21,878 nt of DNA from contig JACCVE010000425.1 of assembly GCA_013698285.1 (NCBI GenBank), positions 1 to 21,878 of the forward strand, in the 5' to 3' direction. Source of the DNA: Chloroflexia bacterium (GTDB lineage Bacteria > Chloroflexota > Chloroflexia > Thermomicrobiales > UBA6265). The notes beneath the pieces are model-generated. The model was not told where the DNA came from. It did no database searches and saw only the letters and a list, made by a program, of their open reading frames with translations. The position numbers and the translations under genes are program-made. Shown here in pieces: positions 1-6,894 of this stretch (its first letter is position 1; each line of letters opens with the position of its first letter).

Positions 1-1261
1 CAACAAGCAGGACCGCAAGAGCTACTTCTACCCGGACCTGCCGAAGGGCTACCAGGTCTCACAGTACGACCTGCCCCTCTGCGTCGGCGGCCAACTGCGC
101 TTCGACTCGGGCGGGGAGGAACGCCGGGCCGGGATCACCCGCGTCCATATGGAAGAGGACACCGGCCGCCTGCTTCACCGAACGGGGGAGGACGGGTCGG
201 ACGTCAGCCTGGTTGACCTGAACCGGTCCGGCGTGCCACTGATGGAGATCGTCGGCGAGCCCGACCTGCGGTCCCCCCGCGAGGCGCGGGACTACCTCGA
301 AGCCCTGCGCCAGGTGCTGCGCTACGCGGGCGTCTCGACCGGCAACATGGAGGAAGGGGCGTTCCGCTGTGACGCGAACGTCTCGGTCCGCCGGACCGGC
401 GACCCCGAGTACGGCCAGAAGGTCGAGATCAAAAACCTCAACTCGTTCAGCGCCGTCGCCCGGGCCCTCGCCTTCGAGGAGAACCGGCAGCGCCGGGCGC
501 TCTCCGCCGGCGAGGCGATCCCGCAGGAGACCCGGGGCTGGGTCGAGGACCGGGGCATCACCGTCAGCCAGCGCACGAAGGAACACGCCCACGACTACCG
601 CTATTTCCCGGAACCGGACCTACCGCCGCTTCGGGCGACGGCCGAGATGGTCGAACGGGCCCGGGCCGAACTGCCCGAGCTGCCCGCCGTGAAGCGACAC
701 CGCTTCGTCGAGACGATGGGCCTGACCCCCTACCTGGCTGGGGTCCTGACTGCCGAGCGCTCGGTCGCGGACGAGTTCGAGGTCGCGCTTCGCGGAGACC
801 CGGCACCGGCGCGCGCGCGGGCGGCCGCCAACTGGATCGTCAACGATCTCGCGGGCCTCGCGGCGGCACGAGGATTGCCCTCGAACGAGTTGCCGCTATC
901 CGGCGGCCAGCTCGCCGAACTGTTGGACCTCCTCGATGAGGGGGCCATCTCCGGCCGGGCCGCGAAGGATCTCCTGCTGAACCTCGCGCCCGCCGAGTCA
1001 CCCCGGGCCGGGGCCGCTCGCCTCGGTCTGTTGACCCTCGATGACGACGGGATGATCCGCGATGCGGTCATGGCGACGATGGCCGCCTTTCCCTCCGCTG
1101 TCCAGGACTTTCGGGGCGGGAAACAGGCTGCCATCGGTCGTCTGATCGGTGAGACCATCAAGCGGACGGGCGGCCGGGCGAGCCCAGACGCGGTGCGAGA
1201 GACCCTGGTCAGCCTGCTGACCGGCGGTGCCGAGACGGACGGGGCGGCGCCGACGCGGTAA
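1..1261 (+). CDS. gatB: Aspartyl/glutamyl-tRNA(Asn/Gln) amidotransferase subunit B, 5'-truncated by window edge
   Basis: This is the tRNA-binding subunit of the GatCAB amidotransferase, which converts Glu-tRNA(Gln) or Asp-tRNA(Asn) to the amide form in the cytoplasm. The frame is already open at base 2 and encodes 419 visible residues. The family usually has about 475-490, so roughly 60 N-terminal residues lie outside the window. Seen: the GatB signature KSYFYPDLPKGYQ at the left edge, then GVPLMEIV, a GAFRCDANVSVR segment, the KNLNS motif, and a helical C-terminal YqeY-like tail ending near RETLVSLL. The tail is the tRNA-binding part in known GatB. gatC and gatA are expected upstream but cannot be seen. 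The stop is TAA at 1259-1261; a dehydrogenase gene starts 56 nt further on the same strand. The assignment is secure. Confidence 0.96.
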   Translation, partial: NKQDRKSYFYPDLPKGYQVSQYDLPLCVGGQLRFDSGGEERRAGITRVHMEEDTGRLLHRTGEDGSDVSLVDLNRSGVPLMEIVGEPDLRSPREARDYLEALRQVLRYAGVSTGNMEEGAFRCDANVSVRRTGDPEYGQKVEIKNLNSFSAVARALAFEENRQRRALSAGEAIPQETRGWVEDRGITVSQRTKEHAHDYRYFPEPDLPPLRATAEMVERARAELPELPAVKRHRFVETMGLTPYLAGVLTAERSVADEFEVALRGDPAPARARAAANWIVNDLAGLAAARGLPSNELPLSGGQLAELLDLLDEGAISGRAAKDLLLNLAPAESPRAGAARLGLLTLDDDGMIRDAVMATMAAFPSAVQDFRGGKQAAIGRLIGETIKRTGGRASPDAVRETLVSLLTGGAETDGAAPTR

Positions 1262-1276
1262 GGACGAACGAATCGG

Positions 1277-1288
1277 CCCCGATCGGGG
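1277..1288. promoter_or_regulatory. Perfect 12-bp palindrome upstream of the dehydrogenase
   Basis: CCCCGATCGGGG is a perfect palindrome in the 56-nt gap between gatB and the glutamate dehydrogenase gene, about 30 nt before the ATG at 1318. It could be an operator or part of a weak gatB terminator. No T-run follows, and a zero-loop hairpin is poor, so a protein-binding site is the better guess. No regulator is identified. Confidence 0.3.
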
Positions 1289-1317
1289 TCGGCCACTATG
1301 AAAGGACCGGAGGCGGG

Positions 1318-2655
1318 ATGATCGTCACGGATGACATCGGCGCGCGACGCGGCGCGAACGTGGACACGGTGGACCGGGTACAGATGCCGAGCGGACCGGT
1401 CCAACCCACCGCCCAGCGAGACCTGTTCGACACCGCCATCGAGCAGTTCCACATCGCGGCCGACGTGATCGGCCTCGATGACGACATGCGCCGGATCTTG
1501 GAAGTCTGTCAGACCGAACTGACGGTGAACTTCCCGGTCGAGATGGACGACGGCTCGGTCCAGGTCTTCACCGGCCACCGGATCCAGCACAACAATGGCC
1601 CCGGGCCCACCAAGGGCGGCATCCGTTACCACCAGGACGTCACCATCGGCGAGGTCCGGGCCCTGGCGATGTGGATGACCTGGAAATGTGCCGTCGTCGG
1701 GTTGCCGTTCGGCGGGGCGAAGGGTGGGGTCCGGGTCAACCCGAAGCTGCTCTCGCAATCCGAGCTGCAGAACCTGACCCGGCGATATACCGCCGAGATC
1801 TCTTCCATGATCGGTCCCACCCGCGACATCCCGGCCCCTGACGTCAATACCAATCCCCAGATCATGGCCTGGCTGATGGATACCTACTCGATGCAGGTCG
1901 GCTATTCCGTCCCCGGCGTGACGACGGGGAAGCCGTTGGTCCTCGGTGGGTCGGCGGGACGGAACGAGGCGACGGGCCGCGGCTGCGTCTTCGCGATCGA
2001 GTCGGCGGCCAAGGCCCTCGACCTCGACCTCTCCTCCACCCGGACCGCGGTCCAGGGGTTCGGCAACGCGGGATCTATCGCGGCGGGCCTGATGGCCGAT
2101 GGGGGATCACGGGTCGTCGCGGTCAGCGACTCGCGGGGCGGCACGGCGAATCCGGCCGGGCTCGACCTGGCTGCGGTCCACGAGCACAAGCGGCGCACCG
2201 GGAGCGTGATCGGCTTCGCCGGGGGCGAAGACATCTCGAACCGCGAGGTGTTGGAAGTCCCCTGTGAGGTGCTGATCCCGGCCGCGCTGGAGAACCAGAT
2301 CGACGCGGACAACGCGACCCGCATCCAGGCCCGGATCGTGGCCGAGGCGGCGAACGGGCCGACGTCTCCCGGAGCTGACGATATCCTCTACGACCGGGGC
2401 ATCTTCGTGATCCCCGACATCCTGGCCAACGCCGGCGGGGTGACCGTGTCCTACTTCGAGTGGGTCCAGGCGATCCAGGCGTTCCCCTGGACCGAGTCGG
2501 ACGTGAACACCCGCATGCGGGAGATCATGGACCGGGCCTTCGCCGGGGTCCACGAGACGGCGACGACTCACGGTACGCACATGCGGACGGCCGCCCTAGT
2601 CCGGGCGATCGGCCGGGTGGCCGAGTTCACCCGCGTGCGTGGCATCTTCCCATAA
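1318..2655 (+). CDS. Glu/Leu/Phe/Val dehydrogenase family protein (probable glutamate dehydrogenase)
   Basis: A 445-residue amino-acid dehydrogenase of the glutamate dehydrogenase superfamily, which interconverts glutamate with 2-oxoglutarate and ammonia using NAD(P). Seen: KGGIRYH near residue 99, catalytic-lysine motif GGAKGGV with Lys135, PAPDVNT with the catalytic Asp near 175, the Rossmann motif GFGNAG at 247-252, and ANAGGVTVSYFEW near the C terminus. These fit GDH better than leucine or phenylalanine dehydrogenase, which are shorter. An acidic residue (SDS) follows the second Rossmann strand, which leans towards NAD, but cofactor choice is not settled. The first 25 or so residues form an unconserved-looking extension. 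ATG 1318 is chosen because GGAGG (1309-1313) lies 4 nt upstream, with AAAGGA (1301-1306) further up. Transcription probably ends at the hairpin at 2706-2733. Confidence 0.93.
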   Translation: MIVTDDIGARRGANVDTVDRVQMPSGPVQPTAQRDLFDTAIEQFHIAADVIGLDDDMRRILEVCQTELTVNFPVEMDDGSVQVFTGHRIQHNNGPGPTKGGIRYHQDVTIGEVRALAMWMTWKCAVVGLPFGGAKGGVRVNPKLLSQSELQNLTRRYTAEISSMIGPTRDIPAPDVNTNPQIMAWLMDTYSMQVGYSVPGVTTGKPLVLGGSAGRNEATGRGCVFAIESAAKALDLDLSSTRTAVQGFGNAGSIAAGLMADGGSRVVAVSDSRGGTANPAGLDLAAVHEHKRRTGSVIGFAGGEDISNREVLEVPCEVLIPAALENQIDADNATRIQARIVAEAANGPTSPGADDILYDRGIFVIPDILANAGGVTVSYFEWVQAIQAFPWTESDVNTRMREIMDRAFAGVHETATTHGTHMRTAALVRAIGRVAEFTRVRGIFP

Positions 2656-2705
2656 TCTCACGGGTCCCAGCCACCGAACGAGCGGTAAGGCTGCAACGGC
2701 TGGAT

Positions 2706-2737
2706 GGGGCGACCTCAATGCTGGGGTCGCCCCGTTT
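2706..2737 (+). terminator. Strong hairpin terminator between convergent genes
   Basis: Positions 2706-2717 pair with 2722-2733 as a 12-bp stem (GGGGCGACCTCA with TGGGGTCGCCCC, one G-T pair) closed by a 4-nt loop, followed by GTTT on the + strand. It lies 50 nt after the dehydrogenase stop and 15 nt before the stop of the convergent trkA-like gene. It best fits a terminator for the + strand gene. It may also insulate the - strand cluster, although no T-run follows on that side. Confidence 0.75.
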
Positions 2738-2747
2738 CGTGGTTGGC

Positions 2748-3410
2748 TCAGCAGTCGGTGCAGAGGAGGCGGCGAAGCTCGTCCTCCTGATCGACGCGGG
2801 TGACGGCGATCACGTCGTCGCCCGGCAGCAGCTCGGTCGCGGCGGTGGGGACGGTGACGTGGTTGCCGCGCGAGATGGCGGCGATGACGCAATCGACCGG
2901 CAGGTCGATCTCGCCGATGGCCTTGTGGGCGACCACCGACTCGTCCGTGATCCTGGCTTCGACCATCGCCAGGTCGGCGTGGCGCAGGCTGAGGAGGTGG
3001 AGGAACGGGCGGTCCGGGATCGATTGCTCGATCAGGTGCAGGATGTGATTCGTCTGGCTGACAGTCACGTCCACGCCCAGCATCCGGAAGAGTTGTTCGT
3101 TCTTCGGGTTGTTGACCCGGGCGATCGTCTTGGCGACGTGGAATTTCTGGCGAGCGGTTTGGCAGACGACCAGGTTGTCCTCGTCCTCCCCGGTCACCGC
3201 GATCACGACGTCGGCCCGGGCCGCGCCGGCCGAGGCGAGCGTGACCGCCTCCGCGCCGTCGCCGGTCAGGACCACCGCGCCAAAGGTGTCGGAGACCAAG
3301 TTGGCCTTCTCGGGGTTTCGTTCGATCAGGAGGACTTCGTGGCCCTCTTCGAGCAGTTGCTTGGTGAGGTAGAAGCCGACCTTCCCCCCGCCGACGACGA
3401 TGTTGTACAT
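2748..3410 (-). CDS. TrkA family potassium-uptake regulatory protein (RCK_N plus RCK_C)
   Basis: A 220-residue cytoplasmic RCK/KTN protein of the TrkA/KtrA/CeoB type, which gates membrane K+ channels in response to bound nucleotide. Seen: a Rossmann dinucleotide motif VGGGKVG at residues 6-12, an acidic end to strand 2 (IERNP) suited to NAD(H), TGDGAE near 50, and from about residue 140 a separate C-terminal half resembling TrkA-C (LPVDCVIAAISRG, then LLPGDDVIAVT). The frame could begin at 3455, but the Rossmann fold starts directly at MYNIVVGGG. A GAGG lies upstream of ATG 3410, and the preceding gene stops only 4 nt before it, so translation is probably coupled. No Trk/Ktr membrane subunit is in view. 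The family is certain; the channel partner is unknown. Confidence 0.9.
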   Translation of the reverse strand: MYNIVVGGGKVGFYLTKQLLEEGHEVLLIERNPEKANLVSDTFGAVVLTGDGAEAVTLASAGAARADVVIAVTGEDEDNLVVCQTARQKFHVAKTIARVNNPKNEQLFRMLGVDVTVSQTNHILHLIEQSIPDRPFLHLLSLRHADLAMVEARITDESVVAHKAIGEIDLPVDCVIAAISRGNHVTVPTAATELLPGDDVIAVTRVDQEDELRRLLCTDC

Positions 3411-3414
3411 CCGC

Positions 3415-3840
3415 TCAATCCTCGAGACCGCGCCGGGGGACGGCGCCGATGACATGGTCCAAGATCATGGCCGAGACCGTGGTGGTCGGGCAGACCGTGG
3501 TCAGTCCCAACCGGCGATACGTATCTTCTCGGACCGGGTCGTAGATGCGGCAGATCACCTCGGGCACGTCGAAGATCATCCGGGCCACCTGGGCGGCCAT
3601 GATGTTCCGGTTGTCGCCGTTGGTGACGGCGATGAAGACGGTGGCCGACTCGATCCCGGCCGACCGCAGGACATCCTCGTCGATGCCCGTCCCGATGATG
3701 GTGTCGCCGGGGAACTCGGGCGGCAGGCGTCGGAACGCTCTCGGGTCGGTATCGACGACGGCGACGTCATGGCCATTGTGGGCGAGGTTCGAGGCGACCC
3801 GGGCTCCCACCCGGCCGCATCCCATCACGACGACTCTCAT
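3415..3840 (-). CDS. TrkA-N (RCK_N) domain protein without TrkA-C
   Basis: A 141-residue protein consisting of a single Rossmann TrkA-N domain. Seen: MGCGRVGARVA glycine-rich loop at residues 6-16, VVDTDP ending strand 2, GTGIDE near 50, and AVTNGDNRNIMAA near 73. It stops after VPRRGLED, where a second RCK_C domain would normally begin; CeoB/CeoC or KtrA-like relatives run to about 220 residues. The stop is a clean TGA 4 nt before the next trkA-like gene, and I see no displaced remnant between them, so this looks like a genuine short form rather than a recent frameshift. Start ATG 3840 has AAGGA a few nt upstream. It may form a mixed RCK ring with the full-length neighbour, which is inference. 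Confidence 0.87.
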   Translation of the reverse strand: MRVVVMGCGRVGARVASNLAHNGHDVAVVDTDPRAFRRLPPEFPGDTIIGTGIDEDVLRSAGIESATVFIAVTNGDNRNIMAAQVARMIFDVPEVICRIYDPVREDTYRRLGLTTVCPTTTVSAMILDHVIGAVPRRGLED

Positions 3841-3889
3841 ATTGATCCTTCTGGGCTGCCGTGTGGTGCCGTGGCGGACCTCCCTCGTC

Positions 3890-4339
3890 TCACGAGAGGG
3901 GTTCCCGGACCAAGATCACCTCGCAGGGGGCGTGTTTGAGGACGTATTCGACCGTATGGCCCAAGGTCATCCGGCCGTGGACCTTGCGGACCGTGGCGGC
4001 GAGGACGATCGCGTCGGCGTGACGTTCGACCGCCTCGTCCACGATCGCCGCTCCGGCGGCCCGGGCCTGCAAGATCTCGGTGGAGACGCGGGCGAAGCGG
4101 GGCCGGTTCGGCCGACCGCCCGAGGCGAGGCGCTCGGCCCGGCCCAGGATCGCCTCGCCGGCGCTGACCTCCAGGGGGAGGTCGGCGTCGAGCGACATCG
4201 ACTGGAGAACCTCGACCACGTAGACCAGGGTGACCCTGGACGATTCCCGGTCCGCGAGATGCCCGAGCAGGTCGAGGATGCGCTCATCGTCGATCCCGCC
4301 GGAGAGTGGCACGACGACATTGCTTAATGACGTTGGCAT
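3890..4339 (-). CDS. Universal stress protein (UspA family)
   Basis: A 149-residue single-domain UspA-like protein. Seen: N-terminal strand NVVVPLSGGIDDERILDLL, a second strand VTLVYVVEV near residue 37, ADAIVLAATVRK, and the C-terminal segment GRMTLGHTVEYVLKHAPCEV followed by ILV. That segment matches the Usp nucleotide-binding region, but the usual G-S/T step reads G-H here, so ATP binding is uncertain. The frame opens at 4393; I chose ATG 4339 because the Usp fold starts there, AGGA lies upstream, and a candidate promoter puts transcription start near 4392. It is first in a probable operon with two TrkA-like genes (49-nt gap). In other bacteria Usp domains often accompany ion transporters, which suggests a role in K+ or stress signalling. 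Confidence 0.85.
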   Translation of the reverse strand: MPTSLSNVVVPLSGGIDDERILDLLGHLADRESSRVTLVYVVEVLQSMSLDADLPLEVSAGEAILGRAERLASGGRPNRPRFARVSTEILQARAAGAAIVDEAVERHADAIVLAATVRKVHGRMTLGHTVEYVLKHAPCEVILVREPLS

Positions 4340-4398
4340 TGGGACGAGGTCCTGACGAGCGAGGAGCGGATGCTGGTCCGCCGCTTGGGGCAACCGGA

Positions 4399-4427
4399 AG
4401 TATGCGCCTCCCGGGCGAGGGCCGCAA
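4399..4427 (-). promoter_or_regulatory. Candidate promoter for the uspA-trkA cluster
   Basis: Read on the - strand, TTGCGG (4422-4427) and CATACT (4399-4404) are separated by 17 nt, about 60 nt before the chosen uspA start. The -10 matches consensus at 4 of 6 positions and the -35 at 3 of 6. Spacing and position are good but the boxes are weak. Confidence 0.35.
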
Positions 4428-4454
4428 TGCGCCGGCGACCAGGGTGCCGGGCCT

Positions 4455-5198
4455 TCAGATGCCGTGGCTGAGCCGGTTCATCAGCACGTCGGGGAGATTG
4501 GCCAGCGCCATCTGACGTTGGGTCTTGGCAATGTCGTACTCCACGCGGCGAGCGGTCAAGGTCCGCGCCACGGTGTCCAGGATGGAGAAGGCCGCGCGGG
4601 GATCTCGGTCTCGCGGCTGGCCCACGCTGCCGGGATTGATCAGGAACCGGGCCCCAGAGAGTTCCAGCACGTCACCGTCGCGAAGTTGCCCCAGCTCGGC
4701 ATGGGAGGCACCGGGCCGGAGGGCGGCGAACATGGCGACGTGGGTGTGGCCGATGAAACAGGCGTCCGTGTCGAAGTGGCCGAAGTTGTCGGTCGCGATC
4801 GGGACGCTGGTGACGTATTCCCAGACTGGGCTCCGGGGGCTGGCATGGGCCAGGGTGTATCCCTCCGCGATCGTCATCGCCGGCAGGCTGCCGAGATACT
4901 CCTGGTGATCCATCCCGAGCTGGTGGGCCGTCCACCGGCCGGCGGCCTCGGCGGCGGGGTTGAACTCTGCGAGGTCGATGTCCCCGAGGCAGGCCAGGTC
5001 GTGGTTGCCGACCAGCACCTGGTTGTCCGGGCGGGTGAACGTGAGGTCGACCATGGTGTCGACGCATTCCCGGGGCCGCGGACCGTATCCGACGGTATCA
5101 CCGAGATTCCAGATCGCATCGACCGCCGGTGCCGCCTCGAGGACCGCCTGGAGCGCGGCGAGGTTCGCGTGGATATCCGAGATCACGAGCACGTTCAC
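4455..5198 (-). CDS. Metallophosphoesterase, calcineurin-like (YfcE-type fold)
   Basis: A 247-residue binuclear-metal phosphoesterase. All the metal motifs are visible: DIHAN (Asp8, His10), GDTVGYGP (Asp34), GNHD (64-67), a lone His in TLAHASP, and GHTHVAMF near residue 149. The C-terminal part reads LINPGSVGQPRDRDP, typical of the family branch of YfcE-like phosphodiesterases and diadenosine tetraphosphatase-like proteins; the true substrate cannot be told from sequence. The frame is open up to 5321, but the conserved fold begins at the GTG at 5196-5198 (VNVLVISDIHAN). A good promoter at 5295-5323 would put the upstream ATG before the transcription start, so GTG 5198 is preferred even though its ribosome-binding site is weak. 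It is separated from uspA by 115 nt. Confidence 0.88.
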   Translation of the reverse strand: MNVLVISDIHANLAALQAVLEAAPAVDAIWNLGDTVGYGPRPRECVDTMVDLTFTRPDNQVLVGNHDLACLGDIDLAEFNPAAEAAGRWTAHQLGMDHQEYLGSLPAMTIAEGYTLAHASPRSPVWEYVTSVPIATDNFGHFDTDACFIGHTHVAMFAALRPGASHAELGQLRDGDVLELSGARFLINPGSVGQPRDRDPRAAFSILDTVARTLTARRVEYDIAKTQRQMALANLPDVLMNRLSHGI

Positions 5199-5294
5199 CC
5201 TGGTCGCCGTCTTTCTACCGTCCGGCCCGTGGCCCGGGCACGCGATCGCCAAGCGGCGCGAGTCTTGCGTCAACTGCCATACGAGAGCCACCGC

Positions 5295-5323
5295 AGTATA
5301 CGGACGACGGCGACGGCTCACAA
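5295..5323 (-). promoter_or_regulatory. Sigma70-like promoter for the metallophosphoesterase
   Basis: On the - strand TTGTGA (5318-5323) and TATACT (5295-5300) are separated by exactly 17 nt. This is among the best-looking housekeeping promoters in the window. The predicted start near 5288 gives a leader of about 90 nt before GTG 5198 and excludes the upstream in-frame ATG at 5321. Confidence 0.6.
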
Positions 5324-5413
5324 GACCACGGCCGTCACGGATCGACGGGACGTGCTACGGTGCCGACCCGCCAGGGTCCGCGACGCGCGGGCATCGATCG
5401 GAGGAAGTGACGG

Positions 5414-6709
5414 ATGGACGACGTGAAGATGCCGGGTGACGGGCCCTGGACAGTAACGGAGACGGTGACCAACGGCGTCGCCGAGCCCGAGATCACCACG
5501 ACCCGGGCGATCGCGATCGCGGCCGGGGCGGCGGCGTTGGCCGGTGGGATCTCGGCGCTGTTCTCTCGCCGGCCGCCCGAGCCGGTCGATACCAAGATCG
5601 GGGCGCACGTCGGCGCCGCGGTGGAACGTGCCGTGGGACTCGCTCTGACCGGTAGTGACCAGGTCGCGAAGATCGCGGGCCAGGGTCTGGCGACGGGCCG
5701 GGACGCGGTGAGCGAGCGGACGGGAACGGGGAAGGACGCCTTGGGCGCCATCGCGGCGGGCGCGAGTTCGCTCGGCGCGAAGGCGAACGACGTCCGGGAA
5801 TCTGAAGCGACGCGGGTCCTAGACGGTTATGGCTCGGCCCGGGACAGCTCCCAACGGGGCGGGCAACGGGTAGCGGAGGAGATCGAGAACCTCACGCGAC
5901 GCCTCCAGTCCCTTGATCCGGCGCGATTCGGCTCGATCCTGCAAGGGACTCGCGGCAAGACGGGAGACATTATGGGTACGGCGGCAGAATCGCTCGCCGC
6001 GTCGCTCTCCACGACGTCCGGGAAGGCCCGGCAGGTGCTCCCTGAGGGGACGGGCCCGGCGGTCCGGGCGGTCGAGGCCCGGGCCAAGGAAATCGGACAC
6101 CAGGTCGTGGCGGGTGGCGTGGCTGGCCGTGACCGTCTCGCCGACGCGCGCGGCGCCGTCAACGATGCTTCCCTGGACGCCGTCGGCGCCACGTTGCGCG
6201 ACACATTGACGAAACTCCGCGATGACGTATCTCCGATCGTCCGCGACGCGGCGGTGCAAGCGGCGGCCCGGGCCATCGAGCTGTGGGAAACGGGCCGGCA
6301 GGATGCCCAGGATGCCCTGTCGGGCGACGCGCTCAAGGACGTGACGGGCAAGGCGACCGCGTTGACGGCCCGGGCAAGAGACACCACGGCGCACGCGGCG
6401 AGCCGGGCGAGTAACGTCGCGGTGGGCACGTCGGCCGAGCTTGCCGCCCGCACGGCGGACTTGGCGGCGCGTTCGGCCGATTCGCGGGAACGACTCCAGT
6501 TGGCTGGACGACACGCGGCAGCGGCCACGGGGGAGACCTCGAAGGAGGCCGGCTCGGCGGCGGTCTGGGCCGCGATCGCCGGCGGTATTGTCTACTATGC
6601 CCTGCTGGACGAGAAGCGGCGCGAGCAAGTCAACCGGTACGCGCAGTCCCTCTTCGGGGGTGCGCGGGAACTCGTCCGAGACATCCAGGGTTACGACGCC
6701 GACTTTTGA
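5414..6709 (+). CDS. Unrecognised alanine-rich helical protein with two membrane anchors
   Basis: 431 residues, family not recognised. Seen: a short acidic N-terminal segment, a hydrophobic Ala/Gly stretch at about 32-50 followed by SRRPP, then about 330 residues that are rich in Ala, Arg, Asp, Thr and Gly, poor in aromatics and without cysteine. They look like long amphipathic helices (for example the near-repeats AARTADLAARSAD around 350). A second hydrophobic segment lies at about 381-398, and a charged tail DEKRREQVNRYAQSLFGGAR ends the protein. The layout recalls YtxH/LEA/apolipoprotein-like proteins, but I claim no homology. A perfect GGAGGAAG (5400-5407) precedes ATG 5414. It is divergent from the metallophosphoesterase and 185 nt before the phosphotransferase, so it is probably a single-gene unit. 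Confidence 0.85.
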   Translation: MDDVKMPGDGPWTVTETVTNGVAEPEITTTRAIAIAAGAAALAGGISALFSRRPPEPVDTKIGAHVGAAVERAVGLALTGSDQVAKIAGQGLATGRDAVSERTGTGKDALGAIAAGASSLGAKANDVRESEATRVLDGYGSARDSSQRGGQRVAEEIENLTRRLQSLDPARFGSILQGTRGKTGDIMGTAAESLAASLSTTSGKARQVLPEGTGPAVRAVEARAKEIGHQVVAGGVAGRDRLADARGAVNDASLDAVGATLRDTLTKLRDDVSPIVRDAAVQAAARAIELWETGRQDAQDALSGDALKDVTGKATALTARARDTTAHAASRASNVAVGTSAELAARTADLAARSADSRERLQLAGRHAAAATGETSKEAGSAAVWAAIAGGIVYYALLDEKRREQVNRYAQSLFGGARELVRDIQGYDADF

Positions 6710-6793
6710 TCCCGAACCGGTCTCGACCCGCTCGGGCGCGGTCGACCGGACACGGCGGGCTCGGCAAGGTTCGCGGGGCACCAATTCCACGTG

Positions 6794-6806
6794 ATGGAGT
6801 CTCCAT
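6794..6806. repeat. Short inverted repeat upstream of the kinase gene
   Basis: ATGGAG-T-CTCCAT lies in the 185-nt gap between the 431-residue protein and the kinase gene, about 90 nt before the kinase ATG. It has no T-run and no room for a loop, so it may be an operator rather than a terminator. Apart from this I see nothing definite in the gap. Confidence 0.25.
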
Positions 6807-6894
6807 GTGGCCATGTGCCCGAATACGACCGTGACGACAGGTCCGGGACGTGGGTTCGTCGGCCCGGACCAACGCGGTCGTGACCGGGGAACCG

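Noticed and set aside
730..1758. 342-codon - strand frame spanning the gatB end and the dehydrogenase start
   Set aside because: It crosses two well-supported + strand genes and encodes no recognisable protein.
3415..3417. Frameshift joining the 141-residue TrkA-N protein to a lost RCK_C domain
   Set aside because: The next gene starts 4 nt later with a complete second TrkA protein, and no leftover RCK_C coding sequence lies between them.
5819..6814. - strand frames opposite the 431-residue protein, considered as the true coding strand
   Set aside because: The + strand frame has a perfect ribosome-binding site, two plausible membrane segments and regular helix composition, while the - strand frames are Arg/Pro/Ser rich without motifs.
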